NCBI GenBank assembly: GCA_016203935.1
Contig: JACQLU010000009.1
Coordinates: 1 to 36,548, forward strand
DNA length: 36,548 bases
Source of the DNA: Parcubacteria group bacterium
Lineage (GTDB): Bacteria > Patescibacteriota > JACQLU01
Direction of reading: 5' to 3'
The position numbers were made by a program, and so were the translations under genes. The notes under the pieces were generated by a model, which was not told the origin of the DNA, did no database searches, and was given only the letters and a program-made list of their open reading frames with translations. This document shows positions 1-8,105 of this stretch, in pieces. Position 1 is the first letter of the stretch, and each line of letters starts with the position of its first letter.

Positions 1-51
1 ACGCCGATACCGCATAACGGTCCACGACCGAGAAAGGTGAGGAGAGTGTAG
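1..51 (+). CDS. rpsK: 30S ribosomal protein S11, C-terminal end (partial)
   Basis: Frame 1 reads TPIPHNGPRPRKVRRV*, resembling the conserved S11 C-terminus TPIPHNGCRPPKRRRV; directly upstream of rpsD/rpoA as expected. Confidence 0.85.
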   Translation, partial: TPIPHNGPRPRKVRRV

Positions 52-135
52 GAATGAAGCACAAAGTACAAAGCATAAAGTATAAAAGGTTCTCTGGCCA
101 CCATTCTTTGTACTTTGTACTTCCAACTTCATACC
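51..135. repeat. Imperfect inverted repeat (arms 51-80 and 106-135) made of 7-nt-period ACAAAGT-like units
   Basis: GGAATGAAGCACAAAGTACAAAGCATAAAG versus reverse complement of 106-135 GGTATGAAGTTGGAAGTACAAAGTACAAAG; 23/30 identical. Confidence 0.85.
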
Positions 136-147
136 CCTTTCACGCCC

Positions 148-768
148 ATGGCTCGCAATCTTGATCCAAAATGTAAACAGTGTCGCCGCGAAGGCGAAAA
201 ACTCTTTCTCAAAGGGGAGCGTTGTTTTTCGCCCAAGTGTGCGATCACACGCCGAAAGTACCGCCCGGGGCTTCACGGGATGGCGCGCAGGCGTCTTTCC
301 GAATACGGCATACAGCTTAATGAAAAGCAGAAGGCCAAGGCGATCTACGGCATGCGCGAGCGCCAATTCAGAAATCTTTTTGAAAAGGCGGCAAAATCCA
401 AGGCCAACACGGGCGATAAACTCCTCGAGCTTTTAGAGCGGCGGCTTGATAATGTGGTGTTTCGAATGGGTCTCGCTCCATCGCGCGCCCTCGCTCGCCA
501 GCTCGTAAGCCACGGCCATTTCCTGGTGAACGACCGCGCGGTCGATATCCCGTCATTTCTTGTGCGTGAAGGGGACACCGTGAAGGTGAAGGAGACGAAG
601 AAAAAGAAGAACTATTTTCAGGAACTTATGAAGAATTATAAGGGAGCGAATCTGCCGCCATGGCTTAAGGTTGAGCCGGCGATGCTCAGCGGGCGGATCG
701 TAGCCTTACCCGCGGTCACCGAACGGGAGATCGACACCAAAGCGATTATTGAGCTCTATTCGAAGTAA
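148..768 (+). CDS. rpsD: 30S ribosomal protein S4 (zinc-motif type)
   Basis: MARNLDPKCKQCRREGEKLFLKGERCFSPKCAITRRKYRPGLHG...; S4 domain LDNVVFRMGLAPSRALARQLVSHGHFLVN. ATG at 148 preferred over the ORF start at 115. Confidence 0.97.
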   Translation: MARNLDPKCKQCRREGEKLFLKGERCFSPKCAITRRKYRPGLHGMARRRLSEYGIQLNEKQKAKAIYGMRERQFRNLFEKAAKSKANTGDKLLELLERRLDNVVFRMGLAPSRALARQLVSHGHFLVNDRAVDIPSFLVREGDTVKVKETKKKKNYFQELMKNYKGANLPPWLKVEPAMLSGRIVALPAVTEREIDTKAIIELYSK

Positions 769-804
769 TCCTGATCTGTCACTTCTCTTTAACTTTCACT
801 ATCT

Positions 805-1761
805 ATGGCTCTTGAATCCATCCCGCGTGCGCACGAGTTCAGTGAGACCACCGGTAAAGACCGCTCGGAAGCGGTATTCGTGGTCGAACCGTTTTATCCC
901 GGCTATGGCATCACCCTCGGAAATGCTCTCCGCCGCGTGCTCCTTTCATCACTTCCCGGAGCCGCCATTACCGCGGTAAAAATCGAAGGGATTGAGCATG
1001 AGTTTTCTACTATTCCGGGTGTCAAGGAGGATGTGGTGACGATTATTCTCAATCTCAAGCGCGTTCGCCTCATATCCTTTAGCGACGAAGCGATAACCCT
1101 TCGTCTTAAAGCCAGCGGCAAGAAGGAGATAACCGCGAGCCATATCGATAAGAGTGACCAAATAGAAATCATCACCAAGGATCAATCAATTGCGACTCTC
1201 ACCGATGCCCACGCCGAGCTTGCCATGACCTTGACGGTCGAGCGGGGACGAGGCTACGTGCCGGTCGAGAAGCAGGCGGTTAAGAAGCTATCGATTGGTA
1301 CCTTGGCGATCGACGCTATCTATACCCCGGTGTTCCATGTGCATACCCAGGTTGAAAATGTACGTGTGGGGCAGATGACGAACTATGAGCGACTTACGCT
1401 CACCATCCGTACCGACGGTACCATCACGCCACGTGAGGCTTTGAGCGAAGCGACGCGAATGCTCGTAGAGCAATTTTCGGTCTTTCTGCCACCCGAGGTA
1501 TCGGCGAGCGAGGCGAACGGTGGAGAGTCTGGCAGCGTGGGGGAAGAGCACACCGTACATGAGGCGCCACGCGATGAAGCCTTAAAGCTTGCCATTGCTA
1601 ACTTCAATATTCCCGCGAAGGTAGTACGGATACTTGAGAGCCACGATATCAGAAAGATAGTGGATCTTGTCAGGCGGAGCGAAGAAGAACTCTTGCAGAT
1701 GAAAGGCATCGGCCCCGCGTCAGTAAAGAAGTTGGTGAAGTTGATCAAAAAGTTTTCCTAA
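805..1761 (+). CDS. rpoA: DNA-directed RNA polymerase subunit alpha
   Basis: FVVEPFYPGYGITLGNALRRVLLSSLPGAAITAVKIEGIEHEFSTIPGVKEDV; C-terminal helix-hairpin-helix-type domain. Confidence 0.98.
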   Translation: MALESIPRAHEFSETTGKDRSEAVFVVEPFYPGYGITLGNALRRVLLSSLPGAAITAVKIEGIEHEFSTIPGVKEDVVTIILNLKRVRLISFSDEAITLRLKASGKKEITASHIDKSDQIEIITKDQSIATLTDAHAELAMTLTVERGRGYVPVEKQAVKKLSIGTLAIDAIYTPVFHVHTQVENVRVGQMTNYERLTLTIRTDGTITPREALSEATRMLVEQFSVFLPPEVSASEANGGESGSVGEEHTVHEAPRDEALKLAIANFNIPAKVVRILESHDIRKIVDLVRRSEEELLQMKGIGPASVKKLVKLIKKFS

Positions 1762-1797
1762 ATTTTTGATCTTTGACTTTTGAATTTTGACTTTCTA
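1743..1797. repeat. 7-nt-period array (TTTTGAN/CTTTGAC) with 9-bp hairpin GATCAAAAA/TTTTTGATC at the rpoA end
   Basis: TTTTGATCTTTGACTTTTGAATTTTGACTTTC; left arm 1743-1751 lies within the rpoA 3' coding end, right arm 1763-1771. Confidence 0.7.
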
Positions 1798-1802
1798 CGG
1801 AT

Positions 1803-2150
1803 ATGCGTCACCGTCGCAAGCGGTCGCTCAAATGGCTCACCGGTTACCGAAACGCGGTATTGAAGAATCTGGCAATTGATCTTATCCTGCGTGAGCATAT
1901 CGAGACAAGTGTGGTGAACGCGAAGGCCCTTCGCGAATTTATTGAACCACTCCTGCGACGTGCGAGCCATCAAGAAGCGCGTGTACGGCAATTACTCTTC
2001 GCCACCTTGGGACATAGGTCAGCGGTCGCAAAACTCATTCGCGATCTTGGTCCACGGTTTGCGAGTCGCCGCGGCGGGTATCTTAGCATTCTCAAAACGA
2101 GCACGCGCCGCGGTGATCAGAATGAGCGAGCACTCGTACATTTTGTGTAA
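1803..2150 (+). CDS. rplQ: 50S ribosomal protein L17
   Basis: MRHRRKRSLKWLTGYRNAVLKNLAIDLILREHIETSVVNAKALREFIEPLL; gene order. Confidence 0.96.
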   Translation: MRHRRKRSLKWLTGYRNAVLKNLAIDLILREHIETSVVNAKALREFIEPLLRRASHQEARVRQLLFATLGHRSAVAKLIRDLGPRFASRRGGYLSILKTSTRRGDQNERALVHFV

Positions 2151-2160
2151 CGGTTTTCGT

Positions 2161-2562
2161 ATGCTACGGCAACTCACTCGAATAACAACCCATCTTAGGC
2201 TCCCCGTGCAAAAGCGCATCACCCATGAAGTAGACGCGCGCGGTGTGCCTTTCGGCCGTCTGGCAAGCCGCATCGCTGGGTTACTCTCTGGGAAAAGCAA
2301 AGCTACCTATTCGTTTCACCTCGATCAGGGAGACGTCGTGAGAGTGATCCACGTACACGACGTAGCGCTCACCGGACGGAAATGGCACACATGGCTTTTA
2401 TACCGTCACTCTGGCCATCCGAGTGGCTTAAAGACGATCCATTTTGCTCAAGCATTTCAAAAGAATCCTGCGGCAGTGCTTAGGGAAGCGGTACGACATA
2501 ATCTTCCTAAGCACAAACTCGCCCACCGAATGCTCAAGCGGCTCATCGTAGTATCTGACTAA
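2161..2562 (+). CDS. rplM: 50S ribosomal protein L13
   Basis: VDARGVPFGRLASRIAGLLSGKSKATYSFHLDQGDVVRVIHVHDVALTGRKW...YRHSGHPSGLK; followed by rpsI. ATG at 2161 avoids overlap with rplQ. Confidence 0.95.
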   Translation: MLRQLTRITTHLRLPVQKRITHEVDARGVPFGRLASRIAGLLSGKSKATYSFHLDQGDVVRVIHVHDVALTGRKWHTWLLYRHSGHPSGLKTIHFAQAFQKNPAAVLREAVRHNLPKHKLAHRMLKRLIVVSD

Positions 2563-2569
2563 TGGTTCT

Positions 2570-2980
2570 ATGCCCCCGACTTCTCAAGTCAAGCCGAACG
2601 GATATAGCGCGATAGGAAGACGGAAAACCTCTATCGCACTAGTTAAACTTTCATCGGGGAAGGGTACTGCCACAATCAATGCGCATCCGTTACGGGAATA
2701 CTTAAAACGTGAGGAGCTCTGCGATACGGCGCTCGAGCCTCTCAAGGAGACCCAGCACCTTGGTGATATGGACGTCACGGTCGCGGTACGCGGCGGTGGT
2801 ACCCGTGGACAAGCTCAAGCGATAGCGCTTGGGATTGCGCGCGCGCTGACTCTCTTCGACCCAGCCATACGCACCGTACTACGCCATGCTCGCCTGCTTA
2901 CTCGTGACCCCCGCGAGGTCGAACGCAAGAAGCCAGGTCTTAAGAAAGCACGCCGCGCCCCACAGTGGCAAAAAAGATAA
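2570..2980 (+). CDS. rpsI: 30S ribosomal protein S9
   Basis: GRRKTSIALVKLSSGKGTATINAHPLREYLKRE...RGGGTRGQAQAIALGIARAL...RDPREVERKKPGLKKARRAPQWQKR. Confidence 0.97.
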   Translation: MPPTSQVKPNGYSAIGRRKTSIALVKLSSGKGTATINAHPLREYLKREELCDTALEPLKETQHLGDMDVTVAVRGGGTRGQAQAIALGIARALTLFDPAIRTVLRHARLLTRDPREVERKKPGLKKARRAPQWQKR

Positions 2981-2985
2981 TTTTT

Positions 2986-3111
2986 GATACTCATAGATAC
3001 TTGGTCGCTCTCGCGCGACCGATACTCGTAGATATTCATGGCACGTCACAACGAGTATCTATAAATATCACGACCCGAGTTAGCCGAGGGGGGTGAATAT
3101 CTATAAGTATC
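2986..3111. repeat. Four copies of a ~17-nt unit (GATACTCRTAGATAYTC), two direct then two inverted, around a GC hairpin
   Basis: GATACTCATAGATACTT 2986; GATACTCGTAGATATTC 3021; inverted GAGTATCTATAAATATC 3053 and GAATATCTATAAGTATC 3095; hairpin GGTCGC-TCTCGC-GCGACC 3003-3020. Confidence 0.9.
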
Positions 3112-3124
3112 AACTGACATTGTT

Positions 3125-4396
3125 ATGGATGAATTTATTATCCATGGGGGAAAGCCGCTTCGCGGAACTATTCCGATCATGGGCATGAAGAATGCTGCTA
3201 CGCCGCTGATTGCGGCGAGTTTGCTTTCTTCCGAGCCTTGCGTCCTCTCGAATATACCAGCGATTAGCGATGTCGCGCGGATGTGTGAATTAGTAGCAAC
3301 CCTTGGCGCATCAGTAGAATGGCTTTCCCGAACTTCGGTGAGGATTACCGCGAAGGCGGTCGTAAGCGAGCTTGGCGAGAATGAAGCGGTACGTAAACTT
3401 CGTTCGTCGATTCTCCTCGTGGGGCCGCTTCTCGCACGCACGGGACATATTGAGACAAGTTACCCGGGCGGCGACGCGATCGGGAGCCGTCCTCTGGATG
3501 TACACATCAATGCGTTTCATGATCTTGGCGTGCGCGGCGATGGCGACGGTAAACTCCTTTCCCTCGACGCGCGGCAGGCGCCGGCCACTGCTACCGTGGT
3601 CTTGGATGAATTTAGCGTTACCGCCACCGAAAATATTCTCATGTACGCAGCAGGACGGGATGGAAGTACGGTCATCTATGGTGCCGCGGTTGAACCCCAT
3701 GTACTCGAACTGGTGAAGGTTCTAAATCTCATGGGAGCGCATGTTACTTCACCGGAAGCACATCTCTTTGTCATTGAGGGATTAAAAAAACTTGGTGGCT
3801 TTAGTCATACCATCATCCCTGATCAAATTGAGATTGGTACCTTCGCCATCGCGGGAGCGGTTACCGGCGGTGAAGTGAGCTTGGCGCCGGTAATTCCACA
3901 ACACCTAAGTCTTGTTCTTGCCAAACTTGCCAAAGTGGGAGTGACTGCCGAGATGACAACTGATTCAATGCTACGTATCTCGGGAGATCCTGCCGCCTAT
4001 CGAGCGGTGCGTAAAATACAGGTGCTTCCGTATCCGGGATTTCCTACCGACCTTGCCCCCGTGTGGGCGGTATTGGCAACCGAGGCCCATGGTGATACGC
4101 TCATCCATGATCCACTCTACGAAAATCGTTTTGGCTACGTGCCGGAGCTCGTGAAGTTGGGTGCCAAAGCGATCCTCCACGACCCCCATCGGGTGACCTT
4201 CACTGGGCCAACGAACCTCACCGGGGGGCTCCTTACCGGATTTGATATCCGCGCCGGTGCCACCTTGATCGTCGCCGGGCTTGCGGCCAAGGGCGAAACA
4301 GTGATTCGCGGCGTTGAACACATTGACCGTGGATACGCAAAACTAGAGGAACGACTAGCGGCGGTGGGAGCAGACATTGAGCGGAGAAGAGTTTAA
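3125..4396 (+). CDS. murA: UDP-N-acetylglucosamine 1-carboxyvinyltransferase
   Basis: GGKPLRGTIPIMGMKNAATPLIAASLL...RSSILLVGPLLARTGHIETSYPGGDAIGSRPLDVH...PYPGFPTDLAPVWAVLAT...NRFGYVPELVKLGA. Catalytic Cys position is Asp. Confidence 0.95.
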   Translation: MDEFIIHGGKPLRGTIPIMGMKNAATPLIAASLLSSEPCVLSNIPAISDVARMCELVATLGASVEWLSRTSVRITAKAVVSELGENEAVRKLRSSILLVGPLLARTGHIETSYPGGDAIGSRPLDVHINAFHDLGVRGDGDGKLLSLDARQAPATATVVLDEFSVTATENILMYAAGRDGSTVIYGAAVEPHVLELVKVLNLMGAHVTSPEAHLFVIEGLKKLGGFSHTIIPDQIEIGTFAIAGAVTGGEVSLAPVIPQHLSLVLAKLAKVGVTAEMTTDSMLRISGDPAAYRAVRKIQVLPYPGFPTDLAPVWAVLATEAHGDTLIHDPLYENRFGYVPELVKLGAKAILHDPHRVTFTGPTNLTGGLLTGFDIRAGATLIVAGLAAKGETVIRGVEHIDRGYAKLEERLAAVGADIERRRV

Positions 4397-4487
4397 TTCA
4401 AAATTCAAAATGAAAAAGTCAAAATTGAGGAACGCTGCCAAAGGCAGCTACACAACTTTTGAATTTTGATTTTTGCATTTTGAATTT
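4395..4487. repeat. Long inverted repeat of 7-nt-period arrays enclosing hairpin GCTGCC-AAA-GGCAGC
   Basis: Left 4395-4427 AATTCAAAATTCAAAATGAAAAAGTCAAAATTG; right 4453-4487 CAACTTTTGAATTTTGATTTTTGCATTTTGAATTT; core hairpin 4434-4448. Confidence 0.9.
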
Positions 4488-4493
4488 ATTCTG

Positions 4494-5501
4494 ATGTTTG
4501 TCACTAAAATTGCCATCGACTTAGGTACCGCCAATACGCTCGTCTACGTTCCGCGGCGTGGTGTGATTATTAATGAACCGAGTGTGGTGGCGATTGCCGT
4601 TGACGATCGGAGAATTCTCGCCATTGGCACTGAAGCCCTCGCCATGCTTGGAAAGACCCCGGATACCATTCGCGCGGCACGCCCACTCAAGGATGGAGTG
4701 ATTGCTGATTATCGTGTCACCGAAGCGATGCTGCGCTATTTTATTGGGAAGGTGGCTGGCTCAATTCGTCTCCTCCGTCCGGATGTGATGGTGGCGGTGC
4801 CCGCGGGCGTTACCTCGACCGAGCGGAGAGCGGTAATTGACGCAACCTTGCAAGCAGGCGCACGCGCCGCCTACATCATAAAAGAACCAGTGGCCGCGGC
4901 GATTGGCGCGGGTGTTCCCATCGGAACTCCTTCGGGCAACATGGTGGTGACTATTGGCGCCGGAATCACCGAAGTAGCGGTCATCTCACTCGGCGGGATT
5001 GTAGCCTCAAGTTCAGTCCGCATCGGCGGGCAGCGCTTAGATACGGCGATCGCCGAGTATATCCGGAAAAAATATGGGCTCATTGTGGGAGAGCACACCG
5101 TTGAAGAACTAAAAAAGAACATTGGTAGCGCCATCGTTCTGGAGGAGCCGCTCGAAAGCGACATCCGGGGGCGCGACAGTATCTCGGGCTTGCCCAAAAC
5201 CATTCGTATCAATTCGACCGACGTTACCGAAGCCATTCAGGAGGAACTCAAAGAGATTATCGCAACTATCAAACAGGTGCTTGCCCATACCCCGCCAGAA
5301 CTCTCGTCTGATATTATTGATCGTGGCATCATTCTCACCGGCGGAGGGGCACTCCTTCGCCACACCGATCGGCTGCTCGCCGAGGCGACAGGCGTGCCAT
5401 GCTATATGGCGGATGAACCACTCTTGGCTGTCGCCAAAGGCGCGGGTATCGCGCTTGAGCACCTCGAATCGTATAAGCGAAGTGTGCTGGTAGTGAGGTA
5501 A
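4494..5501 (+). CDS. MreB/actin-fold paralog with altered phosphate-2 motif
   Basis: KIAIDLGTANTLVYVPRRGVIINEPSVVAI...EPVAAAIGAG...MVVTIGAGITEVAVISLGGIV...GIILTGGGALLRHTDRLL. ATG at 4494 aligns with MreB N-termini. Confidence 0.9.
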   Translation: MFVTKIAIDLGTANTLVYVPRRGVIINEPSVVAIAVDDRRILAIGTEALAMLGKTPDTIRAARPLKDGVIADYRVTEAMLRYFIGKVAGSIRLLRPDVMVAVPAGVTSTERRAVIDATLQAGARAAYIIKEPVAAAIGAGVPIGTPSGNMVVTIGAGITEVAVISLGGIVASSSVRIGGQRLDTAIAEYIRKKYGLIVGEHTVEELKKNIGSAIVLEEPLESDIRGRDSISGLPKTIRINSTDVTEAIQEELKEIIATIKQVLAHTPPELSSDIIDRGIILTGGGALLRHTDRLLAEATGVPCYMADEPLLAVAKGAGIALEHLESYKRSVLVVR

Positions 5502-5502
5502 G

Positions 5503-5599
5503 CCCCGTTAGATACTCCGTCCTAGATCTTTTTCGTGTGCCGCGGCGCTGTAATGGCACCACACTACTTGAAGACTCTCACTCAAAGTATCTAACGGGG
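5503..5599. repeat. Perfect 14-bp inverted repeat with 69-nt spacer filling the mreB-like/glycosyltransferase gap
   Basis: CCCCGTTAGATACT (5503-5516) and AGTATCTAACGGGG (5586-5599). Confidence 0.95.
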
Positions 5600-5604
5600 T
5601 AAAT

Positions 5605-6708
5605 ATGATCATCGGTATCGATGCCCATCGTGAGCATGGCGGCATTCTCCGCGGCCCGAGTGTATACGCGCGTCTCATCCGGCGTTACCTCACACGGGAA
5701 TTAATCCGTCGCGGGCACCGGGTCATTCTTTTTAGCAGGGTGCCGCTTTCCGACGGCGAGGGAGCAACAACGGTCGTGGTTTCGCCAAGTCACCCCTGGC
5801 TTGTATGGTTTCCCGCGGTACTGGTAAGGCAAAGTGTCGATCATCTCTTTATTCCCGCGAGTGACTTTCCCTTCGGCTCGCGTGTGCCGTTCACCGTGTT
5901 GGTGCACGATCTTGGATACGAGACTCACCCGGCACTCTATGCACGCGGGGAGCGATTGCAACTACTCCTGCGCATGCGTCGAAGCATGCGTCATGCAGCG
6001 CGACTGATTGTGCCAAGTCACGCCACGTTTGAGGTACTAACCCGTCTCTTTCCTTCCTATCGCGATAAAACCTTCGTCGTTCCGCATGGAGTAGAGTATA
6101 ATCATTTTGCGGCCCCGAACTACACCATCGCGAGTGAGGCCCAGGTAGTTTCCCGCATACCCAGCGGGCGCCCACTTATTGCGGTGCTGGGTGTGGTCGA
6201 TGCGAAAAAGAATAGTCTCGCAATACTTAAGGCATTCGCGCGCTTTAAGGCGATGACGAACTCTCAAGCGATCTTGCTCTTTATGGGGTGGCGGGGGTTT
6301 GGAGCAGGCGTAGTCGAGAAAGAAGCACGACTGCCCTTTCTTAAGGATTCGGTTCTCTTTACTCCCGCCATAGGCTACGACGAACTGCCGCTCGTCTATA
6401 GAAAGCTCTCGCTTCTTGTCTATACTACCCTCGTAGAAGGTTTTGGCCTTCCTATCCTTGAGGCGTTTGCCGCGGGCACCCCGGTCCTTACGAGCAATCG
6501 AAATCCCCATCAAGAGGTCGCGGGCAATGCCGCGTCGTGTGTCGATCCTGCGAACATTGATGCAATAGCGGGTAGTATTGCCCGCATCCTCGCCGACGAC
6601 GACTATCGAGCTCGGTTGGTGAGCGCGGGAAGAGTTAGGGCACGCGACTATACGTGGGAAACGAGCGCTCGCCGCACCGCGAGCGTCCTCACGAATGAGC
6701 CTCTATGA
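5605..6708 (+). CDS. GT4-like family glycosyltransferase
   Basis: GPSVYARLIRRYL...VPHGVEYNHF...YRKLSLLVYTTLVEGFGLPILEAFAAGTPVLTSNRNPHQEVAGNAASCVDP (glycosyl transferase group 1 signature). Confidence 0.9.
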   Translation: MIIGIDAHREHGGILRGPSVYARLIRRYLTRELIRRGHRVILFSRVPLSDGEGATTVVVSPSHPWLVWFPAVLVRQSVDHLFIPASDFPFGSRVPFTVLVHDLGYETHPALYARGERLQLLLRMRRSMRHAARLIVPSHATFEVLTRLFPSYRDKTFVVPHGVEYNHFAAPNYTIASEAQVVSRIPSGRPLIAVLGVVDAKKNSLAILKAFARFKAMTNSQAILLFMGWRGFGAGVVEKEARLPFLKDSVLFTPAIGYDELPLVYRKLSLLVYTTLVEGFGLPILEAFAAGTPVLTSNRNPHQEVAGNAASCVDPANIDAIAGSIARILADDDYRARLVSAGRVRARDYTWETSARRTASVLTNEPL

Positions 6709-7424
6709 AACGGCTTACCCTGCTTAGAAAATTCATCCTCATCCTTCGCGAGGTCTCGTATCGGGGGACACTTTTATTCACCCACCCTGATGCCGAGCTT
6801 CGTCGCCGCGCGCTTGCCGTAAGTAGCGCCATCCTGGCATGTGCTTCGAAGGCGGCCGACCCTCCGTGCGGGAAATGTTCCGTCTGTGCCATGTCGGTAA
6901 ATCCCGACATCATTGAATATTCACCGTCGTTCTCCGCGGGCGGTGTAGAACTCGTCCGCACACTCCTCGCGCGATTTCGCGAAACGCCGGTAGTAATAGG
7001 AAAACGCCTTCTCATTCTTCACGATATTCCGAATCTCTCGCGTGAAGCACTCACTACCATGCTGATCGAGCTCGAAGAACCGCCGGGCAACAATGTCGTC
7101 CTGCTCTCCGCGGCCGACCCCCTCTCTGTTCTTTCTACCATTCGCTCCCGCGCTCTTCATCTTCCGATTCCGGATACTTTTCGCAACTACCCTCTCTCTA
7201 CTCACGCGGGTTCTTCGTTTCTCACCACTCAATCCCGCACACCGGGCGACCCGCTTGTGACGCGGATTGACGGTGAACTTTCCCAGCACGCAACAGTCGA
7301 AATATCGAAATATCGAAATATCGAATATACAGCCGAACTCCTTAGGCTACGCCGTCTCTATATGAGTCGTCGCCTTTCTCCCGAACTCGTCCGCGCCTTC
7401 TTGGCTCAAATGATATATCGATAG
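6705..7424 (+). CDS. holB: DNA polymerase III delta-prime-like subunit
   Basis: CGKCSVCAMSVNPDIIEYSP...FRETPVVIGKRLLILHDIPNLSREALTTMLIELEEPPGNNVVLLSAADPLSVLSTIRSRAL; ATGA overlap with the upstream gene. Confidence 0.75.
   Translation: MKRLTLLRKFILILREVSYRGTLLFTHPDAELRRRALAVSSAILACASKAADPPCGKCSVCAMSVNPDIIEYSPSFSAGGVELVRTLLARFRETPVVIGKRLLILHDIPNLSREALTTMLIELEEPPGNNVVLLSAADPLSVLSTIRSRALHLPIPDTFRNYPLSTHAGSSFLTTQSRTPGDPLVTRIDGELSQHATVEISKYRNIEYTAELLRLRRLYMSRRLSPELVRAFLAQMIYR
7297..7330. repeat. TCGANNNN 8-mer array inside the holB 3' coding region
   Basis: TCGAAATA x3 then TCGAATAT; encodes ...VEISKYRNIEYT.... Confidence 0.9.
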
Positions 7425-7439
7425 ATCGATATATCGAAA
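7413..7439. repeat. TCGANNNN 8-mer array over the holB stop codon
   Basis: ATATATCGATAGATCGATATATCGAAA. Confidence 0.85.
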
Positions 7440-7533
7440 CAGGACAATCCGAAGTTCCCTTAAGCTCTGCTTGGCAAAAGTAGTCTTTTTCGATATACTA
7501 AGCGTTATGAACTGAAAGAGAGTTCTTACCCCT

Positions 7534-8097
7534 ATGCTCGATAGTCACACCTTCGCGCGGTCACTCAAAAACAACGTTACCCAAACCCTAGAGCATTACA
7601 CGGAAGAGCTAAGGAAGATTCGCGGTGGGAAGGTACTGCCTTCGATCGTGGAAGGGTTTTCGGTAGCTGCCTATGGTGGAACGATCCACCTAAAGGACAT
7701 TGCGACTATCACGAGTCGCGACCCACACACGCTTACGATTGAACCATGGGACAAAAATCTCATAAAGGCGATACTGGCGGCCATCCAAGCGAGTGCGCTC
7801 TCGGTGAATCCTGTCACCGATGGGAAAACGGTACTCCTTCCGTTCCCGCCAATGAGTGAAGAGAATCGAAAGGAGCTTGTGAAGCTTATCCATATGAAAC
7901 AGGAGGAGGCGAAGATCGCGCTACGCCGCCAGCGCGATGGCGCTATGAAAGAGCTCACCGCGAGCGAGCGAGCGAAGGAAATCTCGGAAGATATGACGCG
8001 TCGCCTTAAAGATGAAGTGGAAAAGACGGTAAAAGACGCAACCGACGAACTCGCTACACATACCAGCGAAAAAGCGGCTGAGATTATGACTATTTAG
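7534..8097 (+). CDS. frr: ribosome recycling factor
   Basis: EELRKIRGGKVLPSIVEGFSVAAYGGTIHLKDIATITSRDPHTLTIEPWDKNLIKAILAAIQASALSVNPVTDGKTVLLPFPPMSEENRKELVKLI. Confidence 0.95.
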   Translation: MLDSHTFARSLKNNVTQTLEHYTEELRKIRGGKVLPSIVEGFSVAAYGGTIHLKDIATITSRDPHTLTIEPWDKNLIKAILAAIQASALSVNPVTDGKTVLLPFPPMSEENRKELVKLIHMKQEEAKIALRRQRDGAMKELTASERAKEISEDMTRRLKDEVEKTVKDATDELATHTSEKAAEIMTI

Positions 8098-8105
8098 AAA
8101 GTCTT

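Noticed and set aside
5503-5599. Insertion sequence or transposon
   Set aside because: Only 97 bp, no transposase and no clear target-site duplication; kept as an inverted repeat.
7297-7330. Possible CRISPR array from evenly spaced repeats
   Set aside because: Repeat period is 8 bp with no unique spacers and no cas genes nearby.
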